This document shows, piece by piece, positions 46,601 through 59,362 of a stretch of 64,000 nt of DNA. The notes under the pieces were generated by a model. The model did not search any database, had not been told where the DNA came from, and saw nothing but the letters and a program-made list of their open reading frames with translations. The position numbers were made by a program, and so were the translations under genes. The stretch lies in assembly GCA_013350335.1 (NCBI GenBank), contig CM023539.1, positions 22,561,043 to 22,625,042 of the forward strand. Direction: 5' to 3'. The DNA is from Chimonanthus salicifolius. Taxonomy: Eukaryota; Streptophyta; Magnoliopsida; Laurales; Calycanthaceae. The number at the start of each line of letters is the position of its first letter. Position 1 is the stretch's first letter.

Positions 46601-47297
46601 TTTGCATGTAAGAACTATAATCAAAATAAAAAAAGATTGTTAAGAATATGAATCCTTTCAATCATCCTTTCTTTTCACCTAGAATTAGGGATCCATCATA
46701 TAGAAATGGATCGGTAAGGCATAGGCCCCTTTAAACAAAGTCATTAGAAACAAATTAAGTTTACACGATTCTAGATCAGATACAGGTGAATTAAGTTGTT
46801 TGGATATCTCAAATGATCAACAAGTAGATCCAATCTTTGTGACTTTACCAAATTGATTTACTATAAGATCAACCCTCCAACACTTAGTCGAGCATATTCA
46901 ATCACATATTACAAAAATTATGTCTAAACAATGTTCTAAAAATCAATCTGGGTTACGAACTATCTAAATAGAAGATTAGGATAAATAAGGTTCAAGTGGG
47001 TTCAATCGCTATCAAACTCAATCAAACCCATTTCATTAATATGAATATTATAAATAATACGAAATTATTTATTAAAGCTTAATTGATGAGTTAAAATAAA
47101 ATTATAAACAAAAAATATTTTTGCCACATCTAAATATAATAATAAGATTAATGCATACACTAAAATCAACAGTCTAAACAATAAGAGAAGTATGATTTGT
47201 ATAGGTAATCTGATATGATATAATCAATTTAAATTATATGTTAATTGATAATGAGATAGGTTCATTGACTCTATAAAATTAAAAGACTAGTTTCTGA
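46601..47297. other. Unassigned AT-rich intergenic sequence
   Basis: caatgttctaaaaatc at 46929 resembles the start of a hAT-type end, and a partly matching inverted sequence occurs at about 48580-48597, but no target duplication supports an element. Confidence 0.35.
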
Positions 47298-47767
47298 CAA
47301 TGTTATCAGAACTAGACCGTGTAATGAACCGTTCTCGAGGAGGTCAGGGTTCAACCGGGTTCGACCGCGGTCAAATCCGGTCAAGTATTAAAATAATATA
47401 AATATTATATATAATATTAAGTAAGACATATTTTACCAAAAACATTAATATAAATATTAAAAATAACATTCAAACTCTGAGTAATATACCAAAACGGTGA
47501 AATATATGGGATAGTAATAGTAATAAACATTTATATTTCAAATATACATATTTTTTAAGGAGAAAATTAGAAAAAAAAAATTCAAATATCTGAACCGAGG
47601 TTCACGGTTCACGGTCTTTGGGTAAAAACTGCATAAAACCGCGGTTCTGACCAGTTTTATGCGGTTTTGACCCAAAGGCGATTTTTGGGGTGGACTGAAC
47701 TGCAGATTCAGCGGTCACAGCTAAACCGCCGGTTCAACCGCGATTCGGTCCGGTTCTGATAACACTG
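47298..47767. mobile_element. hAT-type MITE, 470 bp, perfect 8-bp target duplication
   Basis: Terminal inverted repeats CAATGTTATCAGAAC (47298-47312) and, reverse-complemented, CAGTGTTATCAGAAC (47753-47767), one mismatch. The 8-bp duplication GTTTCTGA is at 47290-47297 and 47768-47775. The CA-GTG-type terminus and 8-bp duplication are hAT hallmarks. The body is full of aaccgcggtt / ggttcaaccg inverted motifs around an AT-rich centre. No transposase. Confidence 0.93.
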
Positions 47768-47775
47768 GTTTCTGA

Positions 47776-48800
47776 TGTGAAAATTTAAAAGAAAATAGTT
47801 TCAGAAAATACAAGAGCCACCCAATTTAAATTAAGTAAAATCAAACACTTGAAATAGAGTTCTCTACTAGTATCAAAATCTGTGGTTTAAATCAATAAAA
47901 TAGACATATTTAAATAAAACTTATTTATTATATTTTGCATATAGACAAATTATGATTTAGTTTAATATAATTTGACTAATAAAATGATAAATATATTAAA
48001 AGTTTAGAACCCCCGTCAACCCTTGTTTAGCACTAGAGACACCTTCAAAATGTCATTTAGGATGCATTTGGATGAGGGGTAAATTTGCAAGATTACCTTT
48101 GACTAAGGGTTATCTTATGAATACCTTTTGTTACAAAAGTATTTTCAAATGTGAGATTGGAGTGATAAAATTTAATTTTTTTATCTTTATCCTTTGATTA
48201 TTAAATAGGGGTAAATGAGAATTATCTCCATTACCCTCTATTACTCGTGAAAGCATCTCAACCTAAAGGAACCTTTTTCACGCATAGTACTCTAGCGCTC
48301 TCAAGGGAGTGCTTTGGTGTTTCCCAGGTATAAAAGGTGGAAAAAAGTAAGTGGAAATTTTAAACTTTTCTGGGCCTTTTAACAGTGGGATAAACGTCGC
48401 CCATTGGGACACATAATATTAAATTATTTTTTTGAAGAGAAGATTTTTAAAGGTCGCATTTTTTTAAATTAAAATTTTTAAAATAATTTTATGGGTCACG
48501 GTTAACTAGTCAAATCCGGTTGAAAGGTTTTTGAAAAATCAACTAGTGTTTGAGCTAGTTACGAACCACGGGCCGAATCGTTTTTTAAAACAATAGTCCA
48601 ACAATCAAATCATCAAAAGCCTAGCAAAACATATATATAAGCATAATCAGTAACCAAGCCTTTGCCATATCATATCCTTCAAGACCCCTAACAAAACATG
48701 TCCAATGACAGATAAAGTCTTCAAGACATGCCGAGTCACACCAATGGTCGATGATGTCATCAAAACACGATAAATTCATCCATTTTCAAATTCATCACGG
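47776..48800. other. Unassigned intergenic sequence
   Basis: AT-rich with a ccggttgaaaggttt-type motif near 48510 reminiscent of the MITE body; no full element or gene identified. Confidence 0.4.
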
Positions 48801-48809
48801 ACCTTCTTC

Positions 48810-49206
48810 ATTGAAACCTATTTGTCAACACAATGTTAGTTAGAATAGTTCGTCTATATGATATTGTTTGTACAAATTGGTCCCAAACAGGATCATTTGG
48901 TCCGAAATCAATGATCTAAACAAGTGACGCCGATGAAATTAGTGTTTTCATTAACTTTGCTTGACACGCAACTGCTTCCAAATCTAAAATTGGAGTGCTC
49001 ATTGTTGCTTCTAAAGTTGCATTTTCAATGATCTCTTCTGGATCTGTAATTGTTGGCATAGATGTGGTTAGACGTCTTTTGTCATCACTCCCTCCTCCCT
49101 AATGAAAACTCGATTCTGAGTTTTGAATTGCTCAAAGTTGTAATCTTCTAGACCTCATTTTTGTTCCACTAGTTGAACTAAAATATTTGTTTGCATTTCT
49201 TCTAGC
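48810..49206 (-). pseudogene. Unrecognised minus-strand coding relic, 3' part
   Basis: On the minus strand from the CTAGC at 49202-49206 one frame runs through RRNANKYFSSTSGTKMRSRR, a TGA, a TAG and then MPTITDPEEIIENATLEATM to a TAG at 48916-48918, with more open frame after. Few stops over about 130 codons suggest former coding sequence. It is the in-frame continuation of 59790-60020; see there. I do not recognise the family. Confidence 0.45.
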
Positions 49207-49960
49207 AAGTGTCAATGTCACACCCCGCCCTTCGCTAACCTGACGTGGCGTGATTTGCTATTCTACAATCTAATAATCCAACATGTCTTAAATCTCAACT
49301 CATAGCTATATTTTTTCCAAATAAATACATCAATAACAATTGAAAGCCCAATGAATCTTTCATGCCCACCAACAATTAAGCTTCATAAAATTAAAAACAA
49401 CATTCTACATAGCTTAAGAAAATCATGTCAATCATTCTGGTCTCATTGTTTACTCACAAACCCAACCCATAATAAAACAAAATCCTCAATTACTCAATAC
49501 TTGAATTTATTATTTAAATCTTATCAAAACAAACAACAAATCAACAAATATTTTAAAAGGTCTATCACATAAGCATTACAAATCAAAGTACACTAAAACC
49601 ATTGTTCTTCATCTGAATATTAACTCTATCAACGCCACGCTCATCACTTCAATGTGGGTTTCCTACATTGTAAGGGAGTAAGCTCCATGTCCAGTGAAGA
49701 AAACACTAACATATACATATATCTAAATATCTCACTAAGCATGTTTCATCCATCAAAGAGAACAAACATATAGCATAAACCTCTAACAAATAGAGCATAT
49801 CTCATGTTTCTAACTCAAATAAAATATTACATAATCCCATCACACATAATCAATGCTCTATGCTCCACACTACAAGCCCATGCTCCACGAAAAATACTCA
49901 ATACATAATGCACAATGCAATTCAACCCACTCATATCCCTTCTACCAAATTGGTGGCCAT
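49207..49960. mobile_element. Gypsy-type LTR fragment (TGTCACACCCC start)
   Basis: tgtcacaccccgccc at 49215 is a typical start of long plant gypsy LTRs. A block at 49670-49700 (acattgtaagggagtaagct) recurs diverged at 51068-51090. No gene. Boundaries uncertain. Confidence 0.45.
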
Positions 49961-49966
49961 CATGAC

Positions 49967-50240
49967 TGAAAGTCCTTCCCTTGGTGGTAGAACACGATTG
50001 ACCAGAGAGGGGGAGAGGGAGGGGAGCGTGAATAGGTCAATTCCAGTTTCCATGGTGTTAACAAATTTCTTGAATGGTTTTAAATGCAGCGGAATGTCAA
50101 TTTTAATCAAGAGATTTGTTTAGTGTGACAAACTGATTTCAATTAGTTTAATGGTCACATTAAGTTTAGAACCCTTTGCATATTGCTTGATTATCAATGC
50201 TTGTGCACAATTTATAAATAAAGATAATTAAATGCAACGT
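49967..50240 (-). mobile_element. Sirevirus-like LTR 3'-end fragment
   Basis: It begins TGAAAGTCC on the + strand and reads as the reverse complement of the family A LTR end: gtgaataggtcaatt, tttccatggtgtt and aatcaagagatttg match 7870-8040. It is truncated on the right at about 50240. Confidence 0.7.
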
Positions 50241-50555
50241 GATGTGTCACGCCTCGAACTCAGATGTGGGCCCAAAACGCGACTTAATTTTTTTTTCAAT
50301 CCTAGTTTCCATGGTGTTTATAAATTTCTTGAATGTTTTTAAATGCAGCAGAATGTCAATTTTAATCAAGAGATTTGCTTAGTGTGACAAATTGACTTCA
50401 ATTAGTTTAATGGTCACACTAAGTTTAGAACTCATTGCATATTGCTTGATTATCAATGCTTGTGCACAATGTATAAATAAAGATAATCAAATGTAACGTG
50501 ATGTGTCATGCCTCGAACTCAGATGTGGGTCTAGAATGCGACTTAATTTTTTTTT
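50038..50555. repeat. 260-bp tandem duplication across an LTR junction
   Basis: Units at about 50038-50297 and 50298-50555 align throughout. Each holds LTR fragment sequence (tttccatggtgtt to ttgtgcacaat-tataaat) followed by the gypsy LTR start gtcacgcctcgaactcagat (second copy gtcatgcc). The duplication therefore arose after the LTR fragment was joined to the gypsy sequence. Confidence 0.85.
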
Positions 50556-52202
50556 TTTTTTTGGAAACAACACTAACTCATTAATCCTTTTAAAAGATCT
50601 CCCATACACACATGAATCATGCGTGTGTTTTGTCATTCTAGTCACCATTACTAAACCTAACTTAAATGTCCTTACTTTGGCCAACGCAACTAACCTACCA
50701 TTGTCGATATATCGTCGGTTACGTCATATCGTCGAACACGTCTGGTAACATATGGTTGATGTATCGTTCTAGCAACAGCAAGTGTTGTCTGTTCAGTTCA
50801 TCTCAATTGACTTTCCCTCCGGCTTTACACTTGAACCACGTGAGATATGATAAAAACATATCAACATACTATCTTAATATACATAAATAAATCAGAACTT
50901 ACAAATATGGGTTCTTATGCCATATAAGGCATATTTATTACAAACACATAAACACATTCAAAGCAGGTAAATGGTTTCCACATATGAAAACCTTAGAAAC
51001 TTCTAAGTCTCGACTTTCAATGAGGTACCATTGGTCCCTCCAATCCATCATCTGGTTCATAGCCTGCATTGTAAGGGACGTGAGCAACAATCCAGTGGGG
51101 AGAACTCACCTTAAAAACAAATGGATATAATACAACAATGACTAAGCAGTGCATGCCTCAAAAATAGAAATGCATGTTATCAGCATATCTCATTTTCACC
51201 CTAAGTTCATTCTCTAAGGTATTTAATCAGATTTGTGGGCATTGATAACACCGGGGTCTGTCCCCAGCCGTGTCAACAACACCGGAGTCAGCCCCCATTT
51301 AAAGTTCCAAACAGAACTAACATTAATTTCTCCACGGAAATAATATAGCAACTTATAAGTGCATAAGGTCTCCACGACCCAACTTACTAGCACATCAAAC
51401 CTAATGGTTTAAGACGGCGCTCGGCCAATATCAGTTGTTATGGCCCAATGGCCAATATAAAAAATTCCAGCCCATTGGCCAATATAATTTTTTCAAGGTT
51501 ATTATCTTTAAAAGACTTAACCTAATATTATACTCATTCTGTGCAAATACATGACAATGCAAAATCATGAATGACTCTCAGTGCCCTTCTTACATAGAGA
51601 CTTACCCCGAGAGAACCCAATGAGTTTAGGTCTTACCACTTGAAATATTCATGTCAGCAGTCTTGTAATCCATAATAATCAATATTCATACAAACATATA
51701 AAACGAGATTTAATAACACGAGTGCTTTCGCACAGTTTGTACCCAACAATTCCCAGACACTCCATGGGTCCATATTGTATTAGAGGCTACAAGTCCTCAA
51801 CTCCACTACACCATTTTTAACGCCTACGTTCTATACAATTAGAATATTTTACATCCCTTACACGTAGGCAGTGCCAGGTCTCGTATTCTTGACGTATATA
51901 GCCTTTTCCATCTTAAATGTCCATGGATCCCATTTCAGTCTGGTGTTAGTGGATTTAACATACAATACAATATAGTATCGGTTCGAGTCTCCTCACCTTC
52001 TCCGATTGAATTTTTCACAGAAAATCTGTAAGATAAAGTAAAACGTATAAATTTTCTATTTATCGGTATATACATATAATAATTTTTCAAACTCCATGCT
52101 ACTTTCTAAAAAGAGTGATATACGTAATGATTCACCTAGGCTCTTTCTACTCCTTTACATTATGTCAGAAAGTTAGTTGTCAGCCATCCAAAATATTACA
52201 TT

Positions 52203-52393
52203 AAAGTACTCAGTGTCTTATCTCGTATTGTCTTCTGAAATGATCATGGAGATGTATTGTGAGAGGCCCTGAGGGTATAGAGATAATAAAGTAAATAAAA
52301 GTACTCAGTGCCCTATCCTCGTATTGCCTTTTGGAAAGACCATGGAGACGTATTGAGAATTCAGCCCAGAGGGTATAGTACAGGAATTTAAAC
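52203..52393. repeat. Tandem duplication, about 95-bp unit
   Basis: Two copies of agtactcagtg-cttat-ctcgtattg followed by gatcatggaga / gaccatggaga and gagggtatag; a third diverged copy lies at 53935-54010. Confidence 0.75.
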
Positions 52394-53377
52394 ACAAAAT
52401 GTGGAAAAATAAACACACAATAGTTAACTGGGGTTAATCTTTTCCCCAATTTTGCTTAAGGTCGAAAACTATATTTTAAACGTAAAATAATACAAATCTT
52501 GAAGGTGAAATTTAAATTATAAGAGGAAGCATATTTTTCCCTCCATTTAGAAAATCTTATTTTTAAACCTCAATACTAAGTCATTCTATTCCTAATTTAC
52601 TCTGAAGTTAATAAACATAAAAATAAGATCGTTTTGATACTTTGGGTGCAAAATTTTGTCTAAGATTGACAAAGTTCGAGAACCCACGAAGGAATGCAGG
52701 AAAACCTGTGCGTCTGCTGTCATGTGAAGCGAATAATAGAAAGGAAAGGAAGGAGGATCGGGTAAAAGAGAGAAGAAATGAAAGTAGTAAAAAAAAACCC
52801 TTTTCTTTTTACTTACCTCTCCTCTCTATCGCCTTTTATAAGCAAAGCCCGTAGGCTTTTACTGGAAATGGTCGATTCCAAGTTGTCTATAGCCGTGGCT
52901 GTAGGTTTAATATTTAACCTACTTAAATATTTATAATATTTTATTATTATCTTTTTTTTACTAATTACTTATACATCTCATCTCTCATTTGGGTATTTTT
53001 GTATCCCACTAAACTGATACAATTGGTCCACTAGATCAGGTATTAAAAACTAAGTATGGTATTAAAATTTGGAGTGAAATCTATGGCAACATCAACTTTA
53101 ACATTCTATGTTTGATATGGAGGTTCCACCTCCTCGGGGACTTCTCTTGAATATGACAGGTGTGAGCTAAGTAGGCCAGTTAAGAGAACATAACAATACA
53201 GTGTAATAAATATCAGGTTAGATAAATCAACATCATTATCATAATTGGTCTATCATGCCAATATATCAAGTTAACCCTATTACTACCGATATTCATCGTA
53301 ATACCTAAGTACTATACTGACAAAAAAATATTAAGTCCAGATACGATCAATGCAGAATCTTGTAAGAACATCTCTGA

Positions 53378-53488
53378 CACATTTGGGCCGATACTAACAC
53401 ACTTGAGCCAGCAATTGACACACCTGGGCCAGTAGACGCAACTGACACACCTGGACCGGTAATCGACACACCTAAACCGATAATAGTT
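53378..53488. repeat. Minisatellite, 21-27-bp unit, five copies
   Basis: Units of the form acacacctgggccagtaattg with variable linkers, from gacacatttgggccgata to acacacctaaaccgataat. Confidence 0.75.
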
Positions 53489-54358
53489 CAGCAGTTGAGG
53501 GTACATGGTGGCAATATAAATATCATAAGTATTTCATCATCAATAATCGCAATATACGATAAATATCGTTAGTATCAATAAGCACATTTCATAATACTTA
53601 ATCATGTCTATGCATATAAGTGGGTTTATTAATTTTGATTTTTGAAACCACTCATTGCACTAGATCCTTTTAACCTGATTTACTCCTACTGCTATGTTAA
53701 CTCTCCTCACTGAAAATATGGGGTATCGTAGTACCTGTGAAATACACCAAATAGAAATACAATGAATCATATAGTCAAACAAAATACACAAATATATATA
53801 TAATATATCATACATTCATAGTATTTCAAATCCTTATATCCTACTTTCCAGAAAAACTCCAAGGGCAATGGATATGAGTCTCTTAAATGGGTTATTATCT
53901 ATTTTATTTACAATAATTCATCAATATAAAGGTATTCAGGCCATTGCACATATTATCTTCTGGAAATGATCATGGAGACATACTGAGTTGGCCTATAGAT
54001 ATAACATGTTTAGGCCACTATTCGTATAATGAATTAGATCTACAGATCACTTCGTGCCCGAACCCTTCTTTTATTCAGAGCGGCGAAGTTAATCATTCAG
54101 CTATTGATAGCTACCAGGCAGCGTTTCCTCTACGCCACAGATGGAGAGTATTGGCCTGGAAGTGAATACATAATATATGTTCACATAATAATACAAACGA
54201 AAGGGTTAGTATCATTTTTTTTTTAATATAATGGCCTTCAAGATAAATTACTGAAACAAATAATATTCCAATTTTACAAATTTAAAAAACAAACCATTCT
54301 TCTCATTTTAAGTAAACTCATAACATTTTCATAGACCAAAATCAATAAAATATTTTAA

Positions 54359-54361
<3 letters not shown>

Positions 54362-54393
<32 letters not shown>
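54362..54393. repeat. (TA)n microsatellite
   Basis: About 16 TA units; similar short (TA)n tracts at 55279-55302 and 60465-60481. Confidence 0.9.
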
Positions 54394-54397
<4 letters not shown>

Positions 54398-56346
54398 AAC
54401 AATATGATTTCATAATTAAAGAAATACCATAGTCTAGAATAATCATTTTAAATCAACAATAAAAATAGAATGAAAACATATTAGAAAGCCTAAAGTAGTA
54501 AATGAAATAAATCATATATAAGAAAAATATAATGAAAACATATCAAAATCTTGGGACGTTGGCTGCTCATGCTGAAACAATCCTAAAAATGATGGGTTTC
54601 TAATAAACTTTTTTAATAGCCATTTAACACAAAATCAACCCTTAATTAAATCAGTTGTAGTGATTGAATTTAATAACAAAAGCATTCTAAGAAAGGGCTA
54701 ACCTACAAAAACAGAGAAAAATGGGGAAGAAGAAAAACTAATAATTAAGAAACATTGGGTTCTAATCCATTTAGAATAAAGATTTTACTTTTTAAGTCAC
54801 AAGCTAACTAATCTAATTTATTTATCTAATCAATTAAGATATAATTTGATAAATTTTAAAATAAATAATGCTTTTAAAAAAAAACTCAAGTGACAGAATG
54901 ACCTTTGGTGTATACAAAAATAATATAAAAACCTAAAGTATTAAATGGAAATCAAAACTAAATTTAAATCAAAACTTTAATAAATTAGAATACCAAAGGT
55001 AGAGTAATTAAATAACACAATAAATAAAACTCATCTCAAAGAGGTGCGTGCAGCGCTGGAAGTGAGAAAAGATCTCCTTTATTAGATAAGAGAGAATAGT
55101 AACTCTTTGAAGGAATTGAAATAGGATAAGATTTTGAAATGTAAAGAATTTTCATTCTCATATTGATAACCCAAAGTATAGGCCTGTACTTGTCATGCAA
55201 GCTGCCACCAAGCCTATGGTAGCTTGCATGAGTCATTTAATAGCTTAAATGATTATGCATTTAGATAACGTATTTTAATATATATATATATATATATATA
55301 TTACTTTCAGTCGATTTACAAAGATGCAAATTTATCATATTGCTGTAGCTATAAATTTGTAGCTTTCAATATTCATAGCCTAATATAATATTATTTTATT
55401 AGATTTAATTTCTATTTCATTTTCTCACTAATATTTAACTAAAGATTTATTTAATTTGATCTATCTAATCCAAAATGTTGAGCTTTAAAATATTTAAATA
55501 CCATATAATTTTGGAAAATTATAACCCATTAAAAGTAATTGATTTAAATAAAAATCACTTTTTAACATTATTCCTTTAAATTAAGTTGTATTTATTTAAA
55601 GGGTTTAAATCCTTAATTTTTAAGATCTAGAAAAATAAAATGATAGATTTAAACATAGATTAGATAACACATGTTTTTTCTTAGAAATTTCTAACTTCTA
55701 AAATTATTTTAAAATAATTAGTTTTTAGATTTCGGGATCTTTTCGAGTCAATTTAATAACATTTTCTTAAAAACATAATAAAAATACCTATAAATTTCAG
55801 AATTTAAATCCCTAATAAAGAAATCAATTTCACTCTATCAATAACCAAACAATCATTAAAATAATAAAATAACATTGTCTGTGGTAAATTACCATTTTGC
55901 CCTTTCAACTTAAATAAGTTGGATCATCGAGCTATCGAGCTCCAATTGGGTCCATCCTGGACTTTTTAAAAGCCCGGACTATAATTTTCACAATTAACAG
56001 GTCAAATCACGATTTATTAAAATAAATCACATTAATTCAGCTTAATTCATGTCAGGATATTACACGAATTATGTAAAATATCGATTATTGCAGAATTTTC
56101 TACGATCTGTACCAATATTGATAAATTCTAATATTTTAACCGCAGATAAGTCTCTTTATAAAGAATCTAGAAATATCTCGCTTGGCTCAAACGAAGTTTT
56201 CTAACCCGAGATATTGTTGTTTTATTCAGACTCTAACAAACTGCCAATCAAATTTCAGTTTAAGACGTCTTTCCAGATTGCATACGGTTTTTAGTCTATC
56301 CATACAAATCAAAAAAATTCCAAATTTTAATAAAAATTAGTCTCTT

Positions 56347-56603
56347 CGTTAGATTGATAATGAGCGCAAATTTTATACCGTTCTGATATCGATAGACCAA
56401 ATATGATCCATTTAATCCAACAGTTATGTATTGCTCAACTGTTTGCAGTTTATGAACGAAATTCAACTTACAAATCGTTAGATTGATAATGAACACAAAT
56501 TTTACATCGATCTGATATTGGTAGACCAAGTTATGGTCCATTTAATCCAACAGTTACGTATTGCTCAAGTGTTGCAATTTATGAACGAAATTCAACTTAC
56601 AAA
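56347..56603. repeat. 129-bp tandem duplication
   Basis: Unit 1 56347-56475 and unit 2 56476-56603, both starting cgttagattgataatga and ending cgaaattcaacttacaaa. Confidence 0.88.
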
Positions 56604-57678
56604 ATTTACTTAGCCTAATAAATCAAATCCAATCACTAACAAAATTTTACTGGAGTTATATCTCCTTGTTAACTTCTTAAATATAAAATTTTGCATTAAA
56701 CTAAGGTCTATAAGTTCAGATAGAAATTATTTAGTGAATTGTTGCAGAATTACCATACATATTCAGGCTGAAATTTTGGTCCATTTTACAGACATGATTG
56801 GAGGTATCAATACTATTCGAAATGCCTTCAAAATTTAGGTGTGGTTAGATATCTCTGTCTAATTTCTAAATATATAAATTTTATTAAAAACTGAATTTGA
56901 TAGCCTCATTTATGAATTTTCTTGCAACAACGCACATAAAGTAGAACATATCTAGGTTTGATGTACAATTCTTCAACAATTTACTAACTTGGTCTGATTT
57001 CCTTCTGGGGCCGAACCTAGGTCTGGTTTGTTTGTCCTTCTACAGCCATAACTATAGATTAAAATCCATCTTTCATGGTCTATCACATGGAGTCTATATC
57101 TATGGTCGAATTTCACAAAGGAATGATTAATTCAATCTCTTTCAAGGTTCGATCATGGTACATGGTATTTTCCTCTCTCTCTCTTTATTTGAATTTCTCA
57201 TATGAATATCCAGCAATGGTCGGTCGAATTTGAGAGAGAAACATGGAAAAAAAGAAGAAGATAGAATTTGAATAATAGAACTAGAAGAAATTTCTATATA
57301 CCTTAATAAAGATAAAGCCCAAAGAAAACCAAAGCTTAGAGATAAGAAAGAGGAGATACTTTGTTCGTCCAAGCCTTGAGGAGGAAGAGAAAGATTTCAT
57401 CCAGGGAGAAAGGAGAAGAGAATTTTGGTATAAGGGAATGGCATACACGCCTAAACATGATGATATAATAAGGAGGGTCGGCCAAAGGAAACAAACTTAA
57501 AATTTTCTCTCTTGCAAGTGGGGTCCAATGTGAAGAACTTAGACATTGTATTATGAAAAGCGTGTAAAGGGATTTTTTTCTTTCTACCAACGAATTTGAG
57601 AGAGAAAAAATCAATGAGAAAAGGAAATAAAGAAAGGGTGGGTCAGCCATGGGATATGGAATTTTATAATTTTAGAAC
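56604..57678. other. Unassigned, probably retroelement-derived sequence
   Basis: No recognised motif. It continues after the solo LTR (59363-59785) with similar content. Open frames at 57142-57650 on the minus strand are low-complexity (Ser/Phe/Leu-rich) and not supported. Confidence 0.35.
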
Positions 57679-59362
57679 TGAAAGTTCCCTTAGTGCTTAG
57701 AACAAGATTAACCCTAGGAGGGAGTGAATTGGGTACTCACAAATTATATGGCCTTTTTAAATTTCCCTGATTAATATTAATAAAGTACATAATTAATAAA
57801 AAATTAATCAAGTGTGTTTGATGTTCAAAGTCTGCAAGATTAAAATCAATCACACAAAGAGACAATAAACAAGATTTATAGTGGTTCGGTTAAGCAACCT
57901 ACATCCAATTTAGAGACTCACCCAACCTTAGGCTATCTCCAATTCATTGAGCGTTGGAATTATACCAACACAATAGAATAGGACTTCCACATATCCAATT
58001 GATTGGTACTTTCATTCAATTCCTATCCCACTATTTTTTATAGTGGTTCAAAAGAAACTTAGTTTCTTTAATCCACTTCACAATGATAAGATTTTTAAAG
58101 AAAAAATCTAACTAGGAAGCACTTGCCTTGAAGCCTTGCAAATGTGTAGATATGCTTCCGAAACGATCCACCCAATGTGAGCTCACACAATATCGATGAT
58201 GATGTAGACCCGTCGTGTAGAGCAACCACAATCCTTGGGTATCTAGGAAATTGGAGGTCCAATGTCTATGTTAGAGCTTTGGCTTAATTCTTCTCTTTCA
58301 ATCTCAATCTATACCAATTGAATTCTTGGATGGTTTGCAAGTGAATTGCAAAGAGAGAATAAGCCTATAAATTTGCCTTGGTGTTTGAGGGATTAACTAT
58401 GGTAGGTTTGAAATAAATGCTCTTCAACGGATCAACCTCAAACACTCCAAACCTTGTGATATTTATAAGCAAACACAGAATTTTTTGTAACACTGAAATA
58501 CACAATTGGTCGTGTACTAGCGATTGATCGTCCGTGTTTGAATTAGTTTTCACTAATCCGACCGTTGAGCATTTAATGCACAGTAACGGCTCTAAAACTG
58601 TAACCTCACGATACATCGTGCCACACGACTAGTCGTTCGTGTATCTTGACGACTAATTGCGGGTTGGAGAATGTATCGGCCTGAGACTGACTGTAATTTC
58701 CTGTGCCAAGTCTCATCCAGGCCTAGGCCGACTGATCATGATGCCAATTTGTTCCTGCCCTATACTCACGATCAATCGCATACCCGATTGATCGTAAGTG
58801 ATCAAAATTTCCAAGCTTTGTTTAAGTCCAGCCTATGTCCCGTCTCAGCGATATATCACCCACACGATTGACTCGTCAAGGTTCCGTCAAGGTTCCAGAT
58901 GATCAATCGTGGGATGCCGATAGTATCGTCCTGAGACCACATGAGTTTGACAGTTCAATCCAACTAAAACACTAGTTTTTCCACACGACATATCGTGGGA
59001 TGCCGATAGTTTTTGGTCGTGTGTTATTCCTGGCGAATGATCGCCCGACATGATGTGCTGTCCTGAAAGTGAATTCATATTTCTAAGTTGGGTTCCAATT
59101 CGATGTCAAACACATGTTAGGTTTGATTAATTATCATGATGTGATCTCTAAGCCTAGGAAAGGTCAACCTAAGTTATGGGTACAACCTAAGGTCATTTAT
59201 GGTTACTTACGATCTTTGATTGCCATACAAGTTGATCTGTTAAGTCTTCACACTTCAACCAAAGCTTAAGATCTTAAGTCTTGAGCTTCTCTTTTCAAGG
59301 CATTGCTTCACCTAAGTCACGAACTTGACAAACAGGTGACTCGGCAAGCCGGGGCACTAACA
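57679..59362 (-). mobile_element. Solo LTR (Sirevirus-like family E), 1684 bp
   Basis: + strand ends TGAAAGTTCCC and GGGGCACTAACA; the perfect 5-bp duplication AGAAC is at 57674-57678 and 59363-59367. Read on the minus strand it begins TGTTAGTGCCCCGGCTTG, nearly the same as family A (TGTTAGTGCCTCGGCTTG), so the two are sister families. A minus-strand TATAAATA is at 58460-58467. Confidence 0.93.
58500..59055 (-). promoter_or_regulatory. Palindromic U3 array of solo LTR E
   Basis: Inverted repeats built on ATCGTG/CACGAT. Example: ACGATCAATCG (58768-58778) and CGATTGATCGT (58785-58795), perfect 11-bp arms around 6 bp; others at 58608-58640, 58845-58870, 58898-58930, 58980-59045. The array lies upstream (minus sense) of the TATA box at 58460-58467. 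Confidence 0.6.

Larger units (their letters stand above)
50556..56063. mobile_element. Gypsy LTR fragments, AT-rich, no coding sequence
   Basis: The left end carries a gypsy LTR start. The right end, at gtcaggatattaca (56050-56063), reads on the minus strand as TGTAATATCCTGAC, another gypsy-type LTR start. Between them lie short tandem arrays (52203-52393, 53380-53490), motif pairs such as aacaccggggtct / aacaccggagtca (51245-51290) and no gag or pol motif. Palindrome motifs tcgatatatcg and catatcgtcg occur at 50704-50740. I could not resolve individual elements. Confidence 0.4.

Noticed and set aside
46929..48597. Larger hAT-like element suggested by caatgttctaaaaa and an inverted partner near 48590
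   Set aside because: The ends match imperfectly and the flanking 8 bp differ, so no insertion can be claimed.
54000..54165. GC-richer segment resembling a structured RNA or ORF
   Set aside because: The short open frame has no motif, no repeat or conserved fold was recognisable, and the surroundings are LTR debris.
57142..57650. Minus-strand open frames rich in Ser/Leu/Phe
   Set aside because: Low-complexity pyrimidine-biased sequence; no start context, domain or homologous repeat supports translation.
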